In this document: one piece after another, positions 33,329 through 42,668 of the stretch
Layout of the letters: every line of letters begins with the position of its first letter
Numbering within the stretch: position 1 is the first letter of the stretch
Origin: Flavobacteriales bacterium ALC-1
Lineage (GTDB): Bacteria > Bacteroidota > Bacteroidia > Flavobacteriales > Flavobacteriaceae
DNA: 64,000 nt
NCBI GenBank assembly: GCA_000171875.1
Contig: ABHI01000003.1
Coordinates: 62,001-126,000 of the forward strand
Direction of reading: 5' to 3'
Made by a program: the position numbers and the translations under genes
Notes under the pieces: model-generated
Database searches by the model: none
Told to the model about the DNA's origin: nothing
Seen by the model: the letters and a program-made list of their open reading frames with translations, nothing else

Positions 33329-33481
33329 ATGGCAAAGAAATCAGTAGCATCTTTACAGACAGGATCAAAGCGTTTGACAAAAGCGATAAAAATGGTGAAA
33401 TCACCAAAAACTGGAGCTTACATGTTCGTAGAATCAGTTATGGCACCAGAATTTGTCAATGACTTTTTAAACAAAAAATAA
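33329..33481 (+). CDS. DUF4295 family small basic protein
   Basis: 50 codons from ATG 33329 to TAA 33479-33481: MAKKSVASLQTGSKRLTKAI then KMVKSPKTGAYMFVESVMAP and a short end EFVNDFLNKK. Highly basic, conserved after rpmG in Bacteroidota and therefore likely a ribosome-associated protein; this is inference from location and charge. The coding signal is strong despite the length. Confidence 0.9.
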   Translation: MAKKSVASLQTGSKRLTKAIKMVKSPKTGAYMFVESVMAPEFVNDFLNKK

Positions 33482-33506
33482 ACTACATTTTGATGTAGAT
33501 TTATAA

Positions 33507-33535
33507 AACTGCTTTCATTTGAAAGCAGTTTTTTT
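33507..33535 (+). terminator. rho-independent terminator after the ribosomal unit
   Basis: Stem AACTGCTTTC/GAAAGCAGTT (10 bp), 4-base loop ATTT, and a T-run of five more after the stem. A smaller CTACAT/ATGTAG hairpin lies just before it. Confidence 0.88.
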
Positions 33536-33620
33536 ATGGCTATATTTGAACAGGTATGACAACTTAGCAGTAAACTATTAAAGGCAAGGTTGTTGCGATA
33601 AGCAAAGCAAATACAATTTA

Positions 33621-34595
33621 ATGAGTTTTTTTAAAAAAATATTTTCTTCTGAAAAGAAAGAAACCCTAGATAAAGGTTTAGAGAAATCTAAATCCTCTTT
33701 TTTCAATAAATTAAATAAGGCAGTCGCAGGAAAATCTAAAGTAGATGATGATGTTTTAGATAATCTCGAAGAAATTCTTGTTACAAGTGATGTTGGTGTC
33801 AATACCACATTAAAGGTGATTGAGCGTATCGAGGAACGTGTAGCTAAAGATAAATACTTAGGTACTTCAGAACTTAATAAAATTCTTAGAGAAGAGATAG
33901 CTGGTCTGTTGTCTGAAACTAATTCTGGTGAAGAAACAGATTATACTATTCCTGAGTTGCCAACTCAAGAAGATGGCTCTAAAACACCTTATGTGCTTAT
34001 GGTTGTTGGTGTTAATGGTGTTGGTAAAACAACCACTATTGGTAAATTAGCGTATCAGTTTAAGAAGCAAGGTTTAAAAGTAGTACTTGGTGCTGCAGAT
34101 ACCTTTAGAGCAGCAGCAATAGATCAATTACAAGTTTGGGCGGACAGAGTAGATGTACCAATGATACGCCAAGAAATGGGATCTGACCCAGCATCTGTAG
34201 CTTTTGATGCTTTACAATCTGGTGTTAATCAAGATGCTGATGTTATTATTATTGATACAGCTGGTCGTTTACACAATAAAGTCAACCTAATGAATGAGTT
34301 GACTAAAGTAAAACGTGTAATGCAAAAAGTGGTTGGTGACGCACCTCATGACGTGTTATTAGTTTTAGATGGTTCTACTGGGCAAAATGCTTTTGAGCAA
34401 GCAAAACAGTTCACAGCAGCAACTGAAGTGACATCTTTAGCAGTTACTAAATTAGACGGAACTGCAAAAGGAGGAGTAGTAATAGGTATAAGTGATCAAT
34501 TTCAAATTCCTGTAAAGTATATTGGAGTAGGTGAAGGTATAGAAGACTTACAAGTCTTTAATAAATATGAATTTGTAGATTCTTTCTTCAAATAA
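33621..34595 (+). CDS. ftsY: signal recognition particle receptor FtsY
   Basis: 324 residues. N-domain (about 1-90) and SRP-type GTPase G-domain: P-loop GVNGVGKTTTIGKLA (about 133-147), ADTFRAAAIDQLQVW, DTAGRLHNK, and TKLDGTAKGGV, ending IGVGEGIEDLQVF. The long acidic A-domain of E. coli is missing, as usual in this phylum. Docks ribosome-SRP complexes at the membrane for co-translational insertion. Followed at 34598 by a decayed gene. Confidence 0.96.
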   Translation: MSFFKKIFSSEKKETLDKGLEKSKSSFFNKLNKAVAGKSKVDDDVLDNLEEILVTSDVGVNTTLKVIERIEERVAKDKYLGTSELNKILREEIAGLLSETNSGEETDYTIPELPTQEDGSKTPYVLMVVGVNGVGKTTTIGKLAYQFKKQGLKVVLGAADTFRAAAIDQLQVWADRVDVPMIRQEMGSDPASVAFDALQSGVNQDADVIIIDTAGRLHNKVNLMNELTKVKRVMQKVVGDAPHDVLLVLDGSTGQNAFEQAKQFTAATEVTSLAVTKLDGTAKGGVVIGISDQFQIPVKYIGVGEGIEDLQVFNKYEFVDSFFK

Positions 34596-34597
34596 AA

Positions 34598-34845
34598 ATG
34601 AATCTTAAAGACAACAAAATTCTAAAACCTTTTGATTCCAAAGTACCTATCTTATTATATTGCTTTTCCTTCATATTTTGTTTTACCGATTTTTATTTAA
34701 AAAAAAGTCTTTGTTTAAAAATTATAGCAAGAAATCAATACGACTATAGACTGTTTATTCTTTATTTGGCTTAGTATTATTTTTCTTTATTATTCAATGG
34801 AAAATTCTCGAGTTCTTATTATTTCAAAGTCCTTATTCGGTGTAA
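34598..34845 (+). pseudogene. fragment of a small multi-pass membrane protein, likely broken by two frameshifts
   Basis: Starts ATG 34598 (MNLKDNKILK...). The first frame gives LLYCFSFIFCFTDFYLKK, then a run of eight A residues at about 34699-34706 where the +1 frame continues SLCLKIIARNQYDYRLF; after that a further shift gives YSLFGLVLFFFIIQWKILEF ending TAA 34843-34845. The joined reading resembles the N-terminal part of NnrU/isoprenylcysteine-methyltransferase-type proteins (short helix, charged loop, YRLF-YSLF motif), which are about 200 residues, so the C-terminus is also lost. Family naming is tentative. Confidence 0.4.
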
Positions 34846-34890
34846 ACTAATTTATGGTGGTTTTCGTATTTTTATAAAAAAATACTGACC

Positions 34891-36549
34891 ATGCGTAATA
34901 TTCTATTTCTTTTAGCATTCCTTTTTGTTCTTTCGTGTAAAAATTCTAAGCCTACAGATACGAAGATTCCTGCCAAAAATTCTGAAACTACTCAAGACTC
35001 TTCAGGTTTAAGTGCAATTTCTACTAAAGACTTCCGTGAGTTTAAAGTCTTAGATTCAAAAAATTTAACTCAAGAAGAAATTTGGGAAGCCATCAATCCT
35101 CAGTTAAAAGATTTTACAGAAGAGGATTATAATCGGTTAAAGCAATTTATTTTAGAGAAGGATATTACCGATCTTCAGATTAATAGAACTCGAAATAAAT
35201 TCACTTATGAAGAGTTAACCAAGTTCTATTTGTATCGTATAAGAAAGTTCGATAGAGAAAATCCATTATCACTAAATTCTGTAATTGCTGTTAATCCAAA
35301 TGTTATTGAAGAAGCTAAACTTAGGGATCGAGATTTTAGAAATAAGAGAAGGAAGCATCCTATATTCGGAATGCCAATTCTTTTAAAAGATAATGTTAAT
35401 GCTTCAAATATGGCTACTACTGCTGGTGCAGTGGTATTAAAAGACAACTTTACAGAAGATGCTTTTATAGTAAACAAGCTGAAATCTAATGAGGCTTTAA
35501 TTCTAGGAAAAGCAAACTTAAGTGAATGGGCTTATTTCTTTTGCGGAGATTGCCCAAGCGGTTATTCTGCAGTTGGTGGACAAACCTTGAATCCTTATGG
35601 AAGACGCATCATAGATACGGGAGGTTCTAGCTCTGGAAGTGGAGTGTCTGTTGCGGCTAACTTTTGTGCCGCAGCGATTGGTAGTGAAACGTCTGGTTCT
35701 ATTTTATCTCCAGCTAGTCAGAATTCTACTGTAGGTTTAAAACCCACTATTGGATTGGTAAGCCGAAGTGGAATTGTACCTATTTCTTCAACCTTAGATA
35801 CAGCTGGTCCAATTACTAAAACGGTTAGGGATAATGCGATTGTACTAGACGCCATATATGGCTATGATAAATCAGATTTAAAATCCTTAGATACTAAGAA
35901 ATCCCAAGCCTATTATGAGAAACCTTCTTTAGAGGCTTTAAAGGGTAAACGCTTTGGTGCACCAAAACGACTGCTAAAAGACACCTTGTATATTAATGCT
36001 TTAAAAGTTATAAAATCCCAAGGTGCCGAAATTGTAGAAATTGATGAAGAACAATTAGGACTGCCTAATTTTTTAAGCTTATTAAATTTAGACATGAAAA
36101 CCGATTTGCCGATTTATATGGAAAGCTATGCCAATAAGAATATAGGATTGAGGACAGTTTCAGATATAATGGCTTTTAATTTAAAAGATTCTATAAAAAC
36201 GATGCCTTATGGCCAGAATTTGTTTAAAGGTATTGTTAATGATAAAGGAGATGCTGAATATTTGGAGCGTATAAAAGATACGTTGAGCATCAATGGTAAA
36301 CAATACTTTGATAACCCGATGAAGACTCATAATCTAGATGGTTTTTTATCTATTAATAATTACCATGCTGGTTTTGCTGCGGTTGCAGAATACCCTGCAC
36401 TTACAGTGCCCATGGGTTATACAGGAGAGGGAGTTCCAAAAGGCTTAACGTTTATTGGAAAACGACTTCAAGAAAAACAGTTGTTAGAATGGGCTTATGT
36501 TTATGAGCAAGCTTCTAAAGCTAGAATAGCTCCTAGGGCTTATAATTAA
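34891..36549 (+). CDS. amidase (amidase-signature family, GatA-like), lipoprotein
   Basis: 552 residues. Lipoprotein signal (FVLSC, Cys16). The Ser-cisSer-Lys triad is present: Lys in PILLKDNVN (about residue 165), cis-Ser and nucleophile in DTGGSSSGSGVSVAANFCAAAIGSETSGS (about 243-270). The loop GLVSRSGIVPISSTLDTAGPI and PLKPTIG-type turns fit. Lipidation points to a periplasmic or surface enzyme that opens amide bonds of peptides or xenobiotics, not tRNA amidation. Stop codon shares the TTAA with that of the convergent serine hydrolase. Confidence 0.9.
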   Translation: MRNILFLLAFLFVLSCKNSKPTDTKIPAKNSETTQDSSGLSAISTKDFREFKVLDSKNLTQEEIWEAINPQLKDFTEEDYNRLKQFILEKDITDLQINRTRNKFTYEELTKFYLYRIRKFDRENPLSLNSVIAVNPNVIEEAKLRDRDFRNKRRKHPIFGMPILLKDNVNASNMATTAGAVVLKDNFTEDAFIVNKLKSNEALILGKANLSEWAYFFCGDCPSGYSAVGGQTLNPYGRRIIDTGGSSSGSGVSVAANFCAAAIGSETSGSILSPASQNSTVGLKPTIGLVSRSGIVPISSTLDTAGPITKTVRDNAIVLDAIYGYDKSDLKSLDTKKSQAYYEKPSLEALKGKRFGAPKRLLKDTLYINALKVIKSQGAEIVEIDEEQLGLPNFLSLLNLDMKTDLPIYMESYANKNIGLRTVSDIMAFNLKDSIKTMPYGQNLFKGIVNDKGDAEYLERIKDTLSINGKQYFDNPMKTHNLDGFLSINNYHAGFAAVAEYPALTVPMGYTGEGVPKGLTFIGKRLQEKQLLEWAYVYEQASKARIAPRAYN

Positions 36550-37634
36550 TTTATTGCAGCATTTATTTTTGCCCATAATTCATTATCAAAACTAGAACTA
36601 GCAAGCTCTTCTAATCCAGCTGCGTTTCCAGAACGCACAACTACTAAGTTTTGACTTGGAACAATATATATTTTTTGATCTTGAGCTCCTAAGGCAGCTA
36701 TCATATCCGCTGGTGCATTGGGTATTAATGACCCACCATTTACATTTTGTACTCCAGGAATCATAAAACTTTCTTTTCCATTGAGCCACCATAAGTACCC
36801 ATAAGATTTGTTAAACTGTTGCGATGTAGTTGTCATTTCGTTATAATAACTTTCGCTCACAATTAGGTTTTCATCCCAAGTACCTTTGTTCAACATTAAA
36901 AGTCCAAATCTTGCCATACCTCTGGTATTACTAGAAAATATATTTGCACCTAAAAGCTCGTTCCAGCTTCCAGTAATACCAATTTGGTCTAAGATTTTTT
37001 CCTTTATATAAAGTTTGAAATTCATTCCTGTGTTCTGACTCAATATGTTTTGGAGCTGTGTAAATGCTCCTTGATGATATTGCCATTTGGTTCCTGCGGT
37101 TGCGTTATATTGCATACATAAGGGGGCAGTACATGTCCAAGCAATAAAATTTTCAGGAGTGTTTTGTAATCCAGTAGCCATCTGTAAATGGTGCTTCACT
37201 GTAATTAGATCTTGTTGATCTTGAGTTAAACTAGACCAATTATTCCCTAAATAATCTGATGTTTTATTATTAATATCGATGAATCCTTCTTCTTGAGCAA
37301 CACCTATGGCAGTAGCCGTTAAACTCTTAACTGCAGAGAACCAAGTCCATGTTGTATTTGTATTATGGCCATTGAAATATTCTTCTACAACTATTTCTCC
37401 ATTTCTTAAGATAATAAAACCTTTGGTGTTCTTTTCATCTAAATAGGTGTATAAATCTTCTAAGGCTGTGTCATTCCATCCTAAAGATGAGGTAGTAGTT
37501 GTTTCCCATTCGTTTCCTGAAATAGGTGGAAAATACAATGACGCTTCAGGTGGCATATCATCAGAGTCACTTGTGTCATCAGAAGAGCAGTTAAAAATTA
37601 AAAAAGCAAATAGTAAAAGGTATATAGGCTTCAT
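36546..37634 (-). CDS. class C beta-lactamase-fold serine hydrolase, lipoprotein
   Basis: 362 residues. Lipoprotein signal with IFNC (Cys16) then an acidic Asp/Ser linker. The S-x-x-K motif is SAVK (Ser100, Lys103) in WFSAVKSLTATAIG; the second motif is YHQG (Tyr186), and YGYLWWLNG with FMIPG lies near the third region. These are esterase/D-aminopeptidase-like enzymes of class C fold, not necessarily beta-lactamases. Single gene, divergent from rimO. Confidence 0.88.
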   Translation of the reverse strand: MKPIYLLLFAFLIFNCSSDDTSDSDDMPPEASLYFPPISGNEWETTTTSSLGWNDTALEDLYTYLDEKNTKGFIILRNGEIVVEEYFNGHNTNTTWTWFSAVKSLTATAIGVAQEEGFIDINNKTSDYLGNNWSSLTQDQQDLITVKHHLQMATGLQNTPENFIAWTCTAPLCMQYNATAGTKWQYHQGAFTQLQNILSQNTGMNFKLYIKEKILDQIGITGSWNELLGANIFSSNTRGMARFGLLMLNKGTWDENLIVSESYYNEMTTTSQQFNKSYGYLWWLNGKESFMIPGVQNVNGGSLIPNAPADMIAALGAQDQKIYIVPSQNLVVVRSGNAAGLEELASSSFDNELWAKINAAIN

Positions 37635-37688
37635 AATTAATCATTTAGCTTTAGACTGTTTAAAGATATAAAAGTTTAATTAAGGTTG

Positions 37689-37696
37689 TATCTTTG
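37689..37696 (+). promoter_or_regulatory. -7 promoter element (TATCTTTG) for rimO
   Basis: Exact TAnnTTTG, 18 bases before the ATG at 37715; overlaps the TTG that begins the longer open frame, so the ATG is the better start. Confidence 0.65.
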
Positions 37697-37714
37697 CGCT
37701 CTGATTTACAATAT

Positions 37715-39019
37715 ATGCGTACTAAAACTCTTAAGAAAAACAGAATCAATGTTATAACTCTTGGCTGTAGTAAAAATGTTTACGATAGCGAAGTATTAAT
37801 GGGACAACTAAAAGCCAGTGGAAAAGATGTAGTGCATGAGCAGGAAGGTAATGTTGTGGTTATAAATACTTGTGGTTTTATTAATAATGCTAAGGAAGAA
37901 AGTGTAAATACTATTTTGCATTATATGCAAAAGAAAGAAGAAGGTGATGTTGATAAAGTATTTGTAACAGGTTGTTTAAGTGAGCGTTACAAGCCTGACT
38001 TAGAAAAGGAAATTCCGAATGTAGACCAGTATTTTGGGACAACAGAATTACCAGGTTTACTGAAAGCTCTAGGTGCAGATTATAAGCACGAGTTAATAGG
38101 TGAACGCCTAACTACAACTCCAAAAAACTACGCTTATTTAAAAATTGCAGAAGGTTGTGACAGACCTTGTAGTTTCTGTGCTATTCCTCTAATGAGAGGA
38201 AAACATAAAAGTACACCAATAGAAGAGATTGTTATTGAGGCAGAAAAGTTAGCGGCTAATGGAGTCAAGGAGTTGATTCTTATCGCGCAAGATCTAACGT
38301 ATTACGGTTTAGATTTATATAAAAAACGAAACCTTGCTGAACTTCTTGAAAATTTAGTAAAAGTGGAAGGTATAGATTGGATTCGTTTGCATTACGCATT
38401 CCCAACAGGTTTTCCTATGGATGTGTTAGATGTTATGAATCGCGAACCTAAGATTTGTAACTATTTAGATATTCCTTTGCAGCATATTTCAGATTCTATC
38501 TTGAAGAGTATGCGTCGTGGAACCACAAAAGAAAAGACTACAAAACTTCTCAATGAGTTCAGGGCTAAGGTTCCAGAAATGACCATTAGAACTACACTCA
38601 TTGTTGGTTACCCTGGTGAAACTCAAGAAGACTTTGAAACCCTCCGAGATTGGGTAAAGGAAATGCGTTTTGAGCGTTTAGGATGTTTTACCTATTCGCA
38701 CGAAGAAAATACACATGCCTATAACTTAGAGGATGATGTACCTGAAGAGGTGAAAATGCAACGTGCTAATGAAATTATGGAAATTCAATCTCAAATTTCT
38801 TGGGAATTGAACCAAGCCAAAATAGGGCAGGAGTTTAAAGTAGTGATTGACCGAAAAGAGGGTAATTACTTTGTCGGACGTACAGAATACGATTCACCAG
38901 ACGTTGATAATGAAGTCCGTATTGATGCTACTGAAACTTATTTAAAAACAGGTGAGTTTGCAACTATAAAAGTTATTGAAGCTGAGGATTTTGACCTTTA
39001 TGGTGAGGTTGTGTTATAG
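37715..39019 (+). CDS. rimO: ribosomal protein S12 methylthiotransferase RimO
   Basis: 434 residues from ATG 37715. UPF0004 domain (about 10-110) with Cys in VITLGCSKN, INTCGF and VTGCLSERY for one 4Fe-4S cluster; radical-SAM CxxxCxxC in GCDRPCSFCAIP (about 147); TRAM domain at the C-terminus (about 370-434). It adds the methylthio group to the conserved Asp of S12. The segment GKHKSTPIEEIV and the length fit RimO better than MiaB. Monocistronic with its own -7 box. Confidence 0.95.
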   Translation: MRTKTLKKNRINVITLGCSKNVYDSEVLMGQLKASGKDVVHEQEGNVVVINTCGFINNAKEESVNTILHYMQKKEEGDVDKVFVTGCLSERYKPDLEKEIPNVDQYFGTTELPGLLKALGADYKHELIGERLTTTPKNYAYLKIAEGCDRPCSFCAIPLMRGKHKSTPIEEIVIEAEKLAANGVKELILIAQDLTYYGLDLYKKRNLAELLENLVKVEGIDWIRLHYAFPTGFPMDVLDVMNREPKICNYLDIPLQHISDSILKSMRRGTTKEKTTKLLNEFRAKVPEMTIRTTLIVGYPGETQEDFETLRDWVKEMRFERLGCFTYSHEENTHAYNLEDDVPEEVKMQRANEIMEIQSQISWELNQAKIGQEFKVVIDRKEGNYFVGRTEYDSPDVDNEVRIDATETYLKTGEFATIKVIEAEDFDLYGEVVL

Positions 39020-39073
39020 TGAGAATTATAGCGATTTCCTATAGTTAATACATTGTTAATAGCATCTATTTAA

Positions 39074-40330
39074 TTAAAATAGTGCCCTAACTCTGTTGTA
39101 TACATTATGCCATTTAAGTTGAATTCCTTCTACTATTGTAGAATTATCAATGGAATAGTTATATCCCAAACTTACTAATGCATTATATATAGTAATATGG
39201 TTCAATCTGTTTAGCTCTGTTCCTCCTGTATTACCAATAAAAATATATCCTAATTTCGTTTTGGGGTCAAACCACATCATTGTTTTGATACAATTATCTC
39301 CGCCATCCATTCCTGTTAATCTATAATTAACTCCGTGGTTGTTTCTATCTATAAAAAAGAATAATCCATTATTATCATCTTCAAGATTTGTCACATTACT
39401 ATTCAATTTTGGAGAAAGAAGTTTGTCAAAAGAATCTGACTGTAATAGATTAGGATTTTTTGATAAAATTGCTTGACAATATGTGCTTAGATCTTTGATA
39501 TTCGTAATCATATCTCTACTTGGATAGGGGATTATACCACTTGTTTCAACTCTAATAATAGAATCTTTAGTGGGTTGATAATATTTTGTATGCAATAAAG
39601 AATCACTTTCTGATTCTGTCCAATTGGTGTTCTTCAATTTAAGAGGATTAAAAATATGAACTTGAGTGAAATCTGAAAAAGGCATATCTGATACAGTTTC
39701 AATAATATAAGCAGCCAAGCTTGCTCCAATATTAGAATAATTCCAATCTGATCCTGGCTTATAATTTGTAAATTTAATTTCTCCGTATTTTGTATTTTGA
39801 AAATAATCACTCATAAAAGAAGCTAGGCTTTTTTCTTTTTTTACTTCTTCTATATATAGAGATTCCACAACTAATTCATTATAGTCTAATGAAGATGTAT
39901 GTGTTGCTAACTGCTTAATTGTAATTTCATCCTTTAGGAATTTTGGGTTATACACTTTGAAAGGGAGATAATTATTTATTGGATCATCAACATTTAGCAA
40001 TTCTAATTCTTCTGCTTTCATTAAAGCAATGCCGATAGTAGTTTTTGATATTGATGCAATATATTGTTGAGTTTCTAATGTATATGGTTTTTTATCTCCT
40101 TTATCAGAAAATCCAAACCCTTTTGAATAAATAATACTATCAGCATTAAATAAAGAAACCGCAAACCCACCCATTTTATTTGGGTTATAATATCGATTTA
40201 ATTTCTCTTCTATATTAGTGAGGTTTGCATTTATATCATCTTTAGTTTGGAATAGAATAAAAGATATAAATGCAATTATTATTAGAATAAAAAACAGTAA
40301 TACTTTCTTTAACAGTTTTTTATATTTCAT
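39074..40330 (-). CDS. class C beta-lactamase-fold serine hydrolase, membrane-anchored
   Basis: 418 residues. N-terminal membrane anchor (LLFFILIIIAFISFILF, about 11-27), then a full catalytic fold: S93-I-S-K96 in IASISKTTIG, Y198-S-N200 in NYSNIGASL, and the C-terminal HGVNYRLTGMDGGD region. So the active site looks complete, unlike the related protein encoded at 40953-42659. Probable periplasmic esterase or D-peptidase. Lies 162 bp after the NTF2-like gene on the same strand; that gap holds no gene. Confidence 0.85.
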   Translation of the reverse strand: MKYKKLLKKVLLFFILIIIAFISFILFQTKDDINANLTNIEEKLNRYYNPNKMGGFAVSLFNADSIIYSKGFGFSDKGDKKPYTLETQQYIASISKTTIGIALMKAEELELLNVDDPINNYLPFKVYNPKFLKDEITIKQLATHTSSLDYNELVVESLYIEEVKKEKSLASFMSDYFQNTKYGEIKFTNYKPGSDWNYSNIGASLAAYIIETVSDMPFSDFTQVHIFNPLKLKNTNWTESESDSLLHTKYYQPTKDSIIRVETSGIIPYPSRDMITNIKDLSTYCQAILSKNPNLLQSDSFDKLLSPKLNSNVTNLEDDNNGLFFFIDRNNHGVNYRLTGMDGGDNCIKTMMWFDPKTKLGYIFIGNTGGTELNRLNHITIYNALVSLGYNYSIDNSTIVEGIQLKWHNVYNRVRALF

Positions 40331-40492
40331 TTTTTGATTGAATTAGTTTATAATGAAGACGATAAATCCAAAGTTTTGTAACAAACCTGTTTTTTCAAAT
40401 AATGGTTTTTAAGATTCAATCATTTATCAATGTCAAGATTTTTTATTCTATTAAGTTCTATATTAAAATTAGTTCCTGAAAGCATAATTTTA

Positions 40493-40912
40493 TTATTCTG
40501 GATAGTTTTTAAAAGTAAATGATTTATGAATTATTTTCCAATTACCATTTAGTTTTAGTAGCATTAGATAATCTGTATAAATGCGTTTCCTTGCTGGCAT
40601 TAATATTTCAATCTTAGCTACTGCAGCATCTCCTTCATAGTCAATAGATAATACTTTACCAATTCGATTACTTTTTTGACCTTGTTTTACATTAGCTACA
40701 TACTGTTTGCCAGACCATACTTGTAAGGAATCTTCTTTTACAAAGTAGAGATTAAAATCCTTATGAAAAGCACGTTTTAAACGATCGGGCTCGCCATTTG
40801 CTGTACCTTCTATATAGTCATAAAGCACACTATTTATTTGTTCGATTTCTGATTGGGTATTGTCATTTGATAAGCCAAACATTAAAAACATAGCTATGAT
40901 TATTTTTTTCAT
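40493..40912 (-). CDS. NTF2-like (putative lumazine-binding) secreted protein
   Basis: 139 residues. Signal peptide (KKIIIAMFLMFGLS). The single cone-shaped NTF2-like domain spans about 20-139: EIEQINSVLYDYIEGTANGEPDRLKRAFHKDFNLYFV then VWSGKQYVANVKQG and a strand-rich end YTDYLMLLKLNGNWKIIHKSF. Members bind small ligands or act as accessory domains; no catalytic residues are evident. Forty bases after the pseudo-hydrolase gene, so likely co-transcribed with it and the DJ-1 gene. Confidence 0.82.
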   Translation of the reverse strand: MKKIIIAMFLMFGLSNDNTQSEIEQINSVLYDYIEGTANGEPDRLKRAFHKDFNLYFVKEDSLQVWSGKQYVANVKQGQKSNRIGKVLSIDYEGDAAVAKIEILMPARKRIYTDYLMLLKLNGNWKIIHKSFTFKNYPE

Positions 40913-40952
40913 TTTTTTAGATTTTAGATTACGTGATTCATGATTATTTCTA

Positions 40953-42659
40953 TTACTTATTTTTTACAAAACTCTCACTTGAGATGGTTTGCTTTTGAAA
41001 CCATATATCATTAACTCCATTAGTTGAAAGTTTAAATCCTTTAATAGAGCCGTTTGCATTTCTTTCGAATGCCAAAGACGAAAAATGCCTTTGATTCCCT
41101 GTGAATATGTTAGTTATTCTTGGATTTAGTTGAACAGACTCTAGCCTAGGATGTTTGAGTATGAGACTACCTTTACTAATAGATATGGAATATGAAGTAT
41201 TTAAGTCTGCGGCATAGTAATTTCCAGTAAATGCATCTAGATCTTTACTCCAATTAGCATTCTTATTATATGCAATCAAATGAAAAATGTCATTTCCTAC
41301 TTTTACAGACATGGTTTTGGGAACAATGTTAGAATCGAAGTGTACTGTTACCTCTCCTCTTGTAATCATCTTAAAAGAGTTACTTGTAAGAGGTACAAGT
41401 GGGCTTTCATTTCCTGGGCTTCTGAAGTATCTTAAGGTATCATTTGCGACATAAATTTTTCTTGAAGTATGGCTATTAATATCCCAATAATCTCCTTCAA
41501 AGACGGTAAGTTGCTTTTCTGATAATTTTTTAGAGGCAATTTTTTTAGTTTCTTCAGCTACAGAACTCTCAAGGAAATCTTCAATATAGAGTTCACTAGC
41601 TCCAGTAGCAGCAGATCCGTTATAGGCTCCATCATTTCCCATGACAACAATTGCCAGATTATACTCTGGATAGCGAATTAATTTACTAGCATATCCACCT
41701 GCGACTTCTATATGGTATAACTTTTTTGCACCTCTAAAATTCCAAAATCGATGACCGCCTGTGTATAGTGCTGAATTAACCTCTTCTACTTTTTTATTAT
41801 TAACAACCGATAATCCATCAAATTTTTCAACTATTTGCTTAGTGCCTATTTTAGGGTTTTCAAGCTCTTTTGCCCAAAGACACATATCTCCTACAGTAGT
41901 ATATACATCTGATAATATTGTATGGTCATAGTTCATCGTTGAATTAACAAAACCATGATTTTGTGCAAAATATCCTTGGGCTTTGTTTGGAATTACTGAT
42001 CCTTGAATATCAAATACGGTATTTGCCATTCCAAGAGGTTTAAAAATCTCATTAGTTACAAAGTTTGCATATGATATTTTACTAATATTGGAGATAAGAT
42101 CTTCTAGAATCATAAAACCAGCATCTGTAAAACGTTGCTCAATATTTCTGTTTGGTAGTGATTTTGATTGGTTTAAAATCATTTTATATGCCTGTTTTTT
42201 AGAAAAAACATCTTCTGATCTCCAGCCAGCAAGAGCCTTGGAAACTTCATCGTTATTTAATCCACTTGTGTGATGTATCAACTGTTGGATACTAATAGGA
42301 TGTGAAAAAGATGTCAGTTTAGACATATGCTTTCGGATATCGTCCTGTAGAGAGAGTTGTCCACGTTTTTCTAATAATAAAAGTGCATAAACTGTGAATT
42401 CTTTGGCTAGATCTCCAATATGAAATTTGGTTTCAGAGTTTATCGGAATCTGATGTTCTAAATTTGCCAGACCATAACCTTTTGCGTGTACTATTTTGCC
42501 ATCATTAAGAATACCTACAGATATTCCAGGTTTATCTTTTGTGTCCCATTGAGAAAAAATAGCATCAATCTGAGCCGTTGTTATTTGTCTTTTTTGAATC
42601 TCTTGAGAGAAAGAGATCATCATCACAAAAAGTATAAGAGTAGTAAATAATTTTTTCAT
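40953..42659 (-). CDS. serine-hydrolase-fold protein with lost catalytic motifs, secreted
   Basis: 568 residues: signal peptide (TLILFVMMISFSQ), a class C beta-lactamase-fold domain (about 25-370) and a C-terminal beta-rich domain of about 170 residues (DUF3471-like, FEGDYWDINSHTSRKIYV). In active relatives the S-x-x-K motif follows IG; here the residues are IGDLAK with Asp83 in place of the nucleophile Ser, though Lys86 stays. The Y-x-N motif reads F177-T-D179. The fold is therefore probably a non-catalytic binding module, unless another residue replaces the Ser. It starts 9 bases after the DJ-1 gene ends. Confidence 0.85.
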   Translation of the reverse strand: MKKLFTTLILFVMMISFSQEIQKRQITTAQIDAIFSQWDTKDKPGISVGILNDGKIVHAKGYGLANLEHQIPINSETKFHIGDLAKEFTVYALLLLEKRGQLSLQDDIRKHMSKLTSFSHPISIQQLIHHTSGLNNDEVSKALAGWRSEDVFSKKQAYKMILNQSKSLPNRNIEQRFTDAGFMILEDLISNISKISYANFVTNEIFKPLGMANTVFDIQGSVIPNKAQGYFAQNHGFVNSTMNYDHTILSDVYTTVGDMCLWAKELENPKIGTKQIVEKFDGLSVVNNKKVEEVNSALYTGGHRFWNFRGAKKLYHIEVAGGYASKLIRYPEYNLAIVVMGNDGAYNGSAATGASELYIEDFLESSVAEETKKIASKKLSEKQLTVFEGDYWDINSHTSRKIYVANDTLRYFRSPGNESPLVPLTSNSFKMITRGEVTVHFDSNIVPKTMSVKVGNDIFHLIAYNKNANWSKDLDAFTGNYYAADLNTSYSISISKGSLILKHPRLESVQLNPRITNIFTGNQRHFSSLAFERNANGSIKGFKLSTNGVNDIWFQKQTISSESFVKNK

Positions 42660-42668
42660 ATTCTTAGT

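Noticed and set aside
34866..34885. AT-only hairpin GTATTTTT/AAAAATAC just before the amidase start
   Set aside because: Made of A/T only apart from the end pair, so likely chance in AT-rich DNA and unstable.
37694..37714. TTG start seven codons upstream for rimO
   Set aside because: The TTG lies in the TATCTTTG promoter element, so it should not be transcribed.
40331..40492. Gene or element in the 162-base gap
   Set aside because: No coding frame, strong dyad or promoter consensus was visible.
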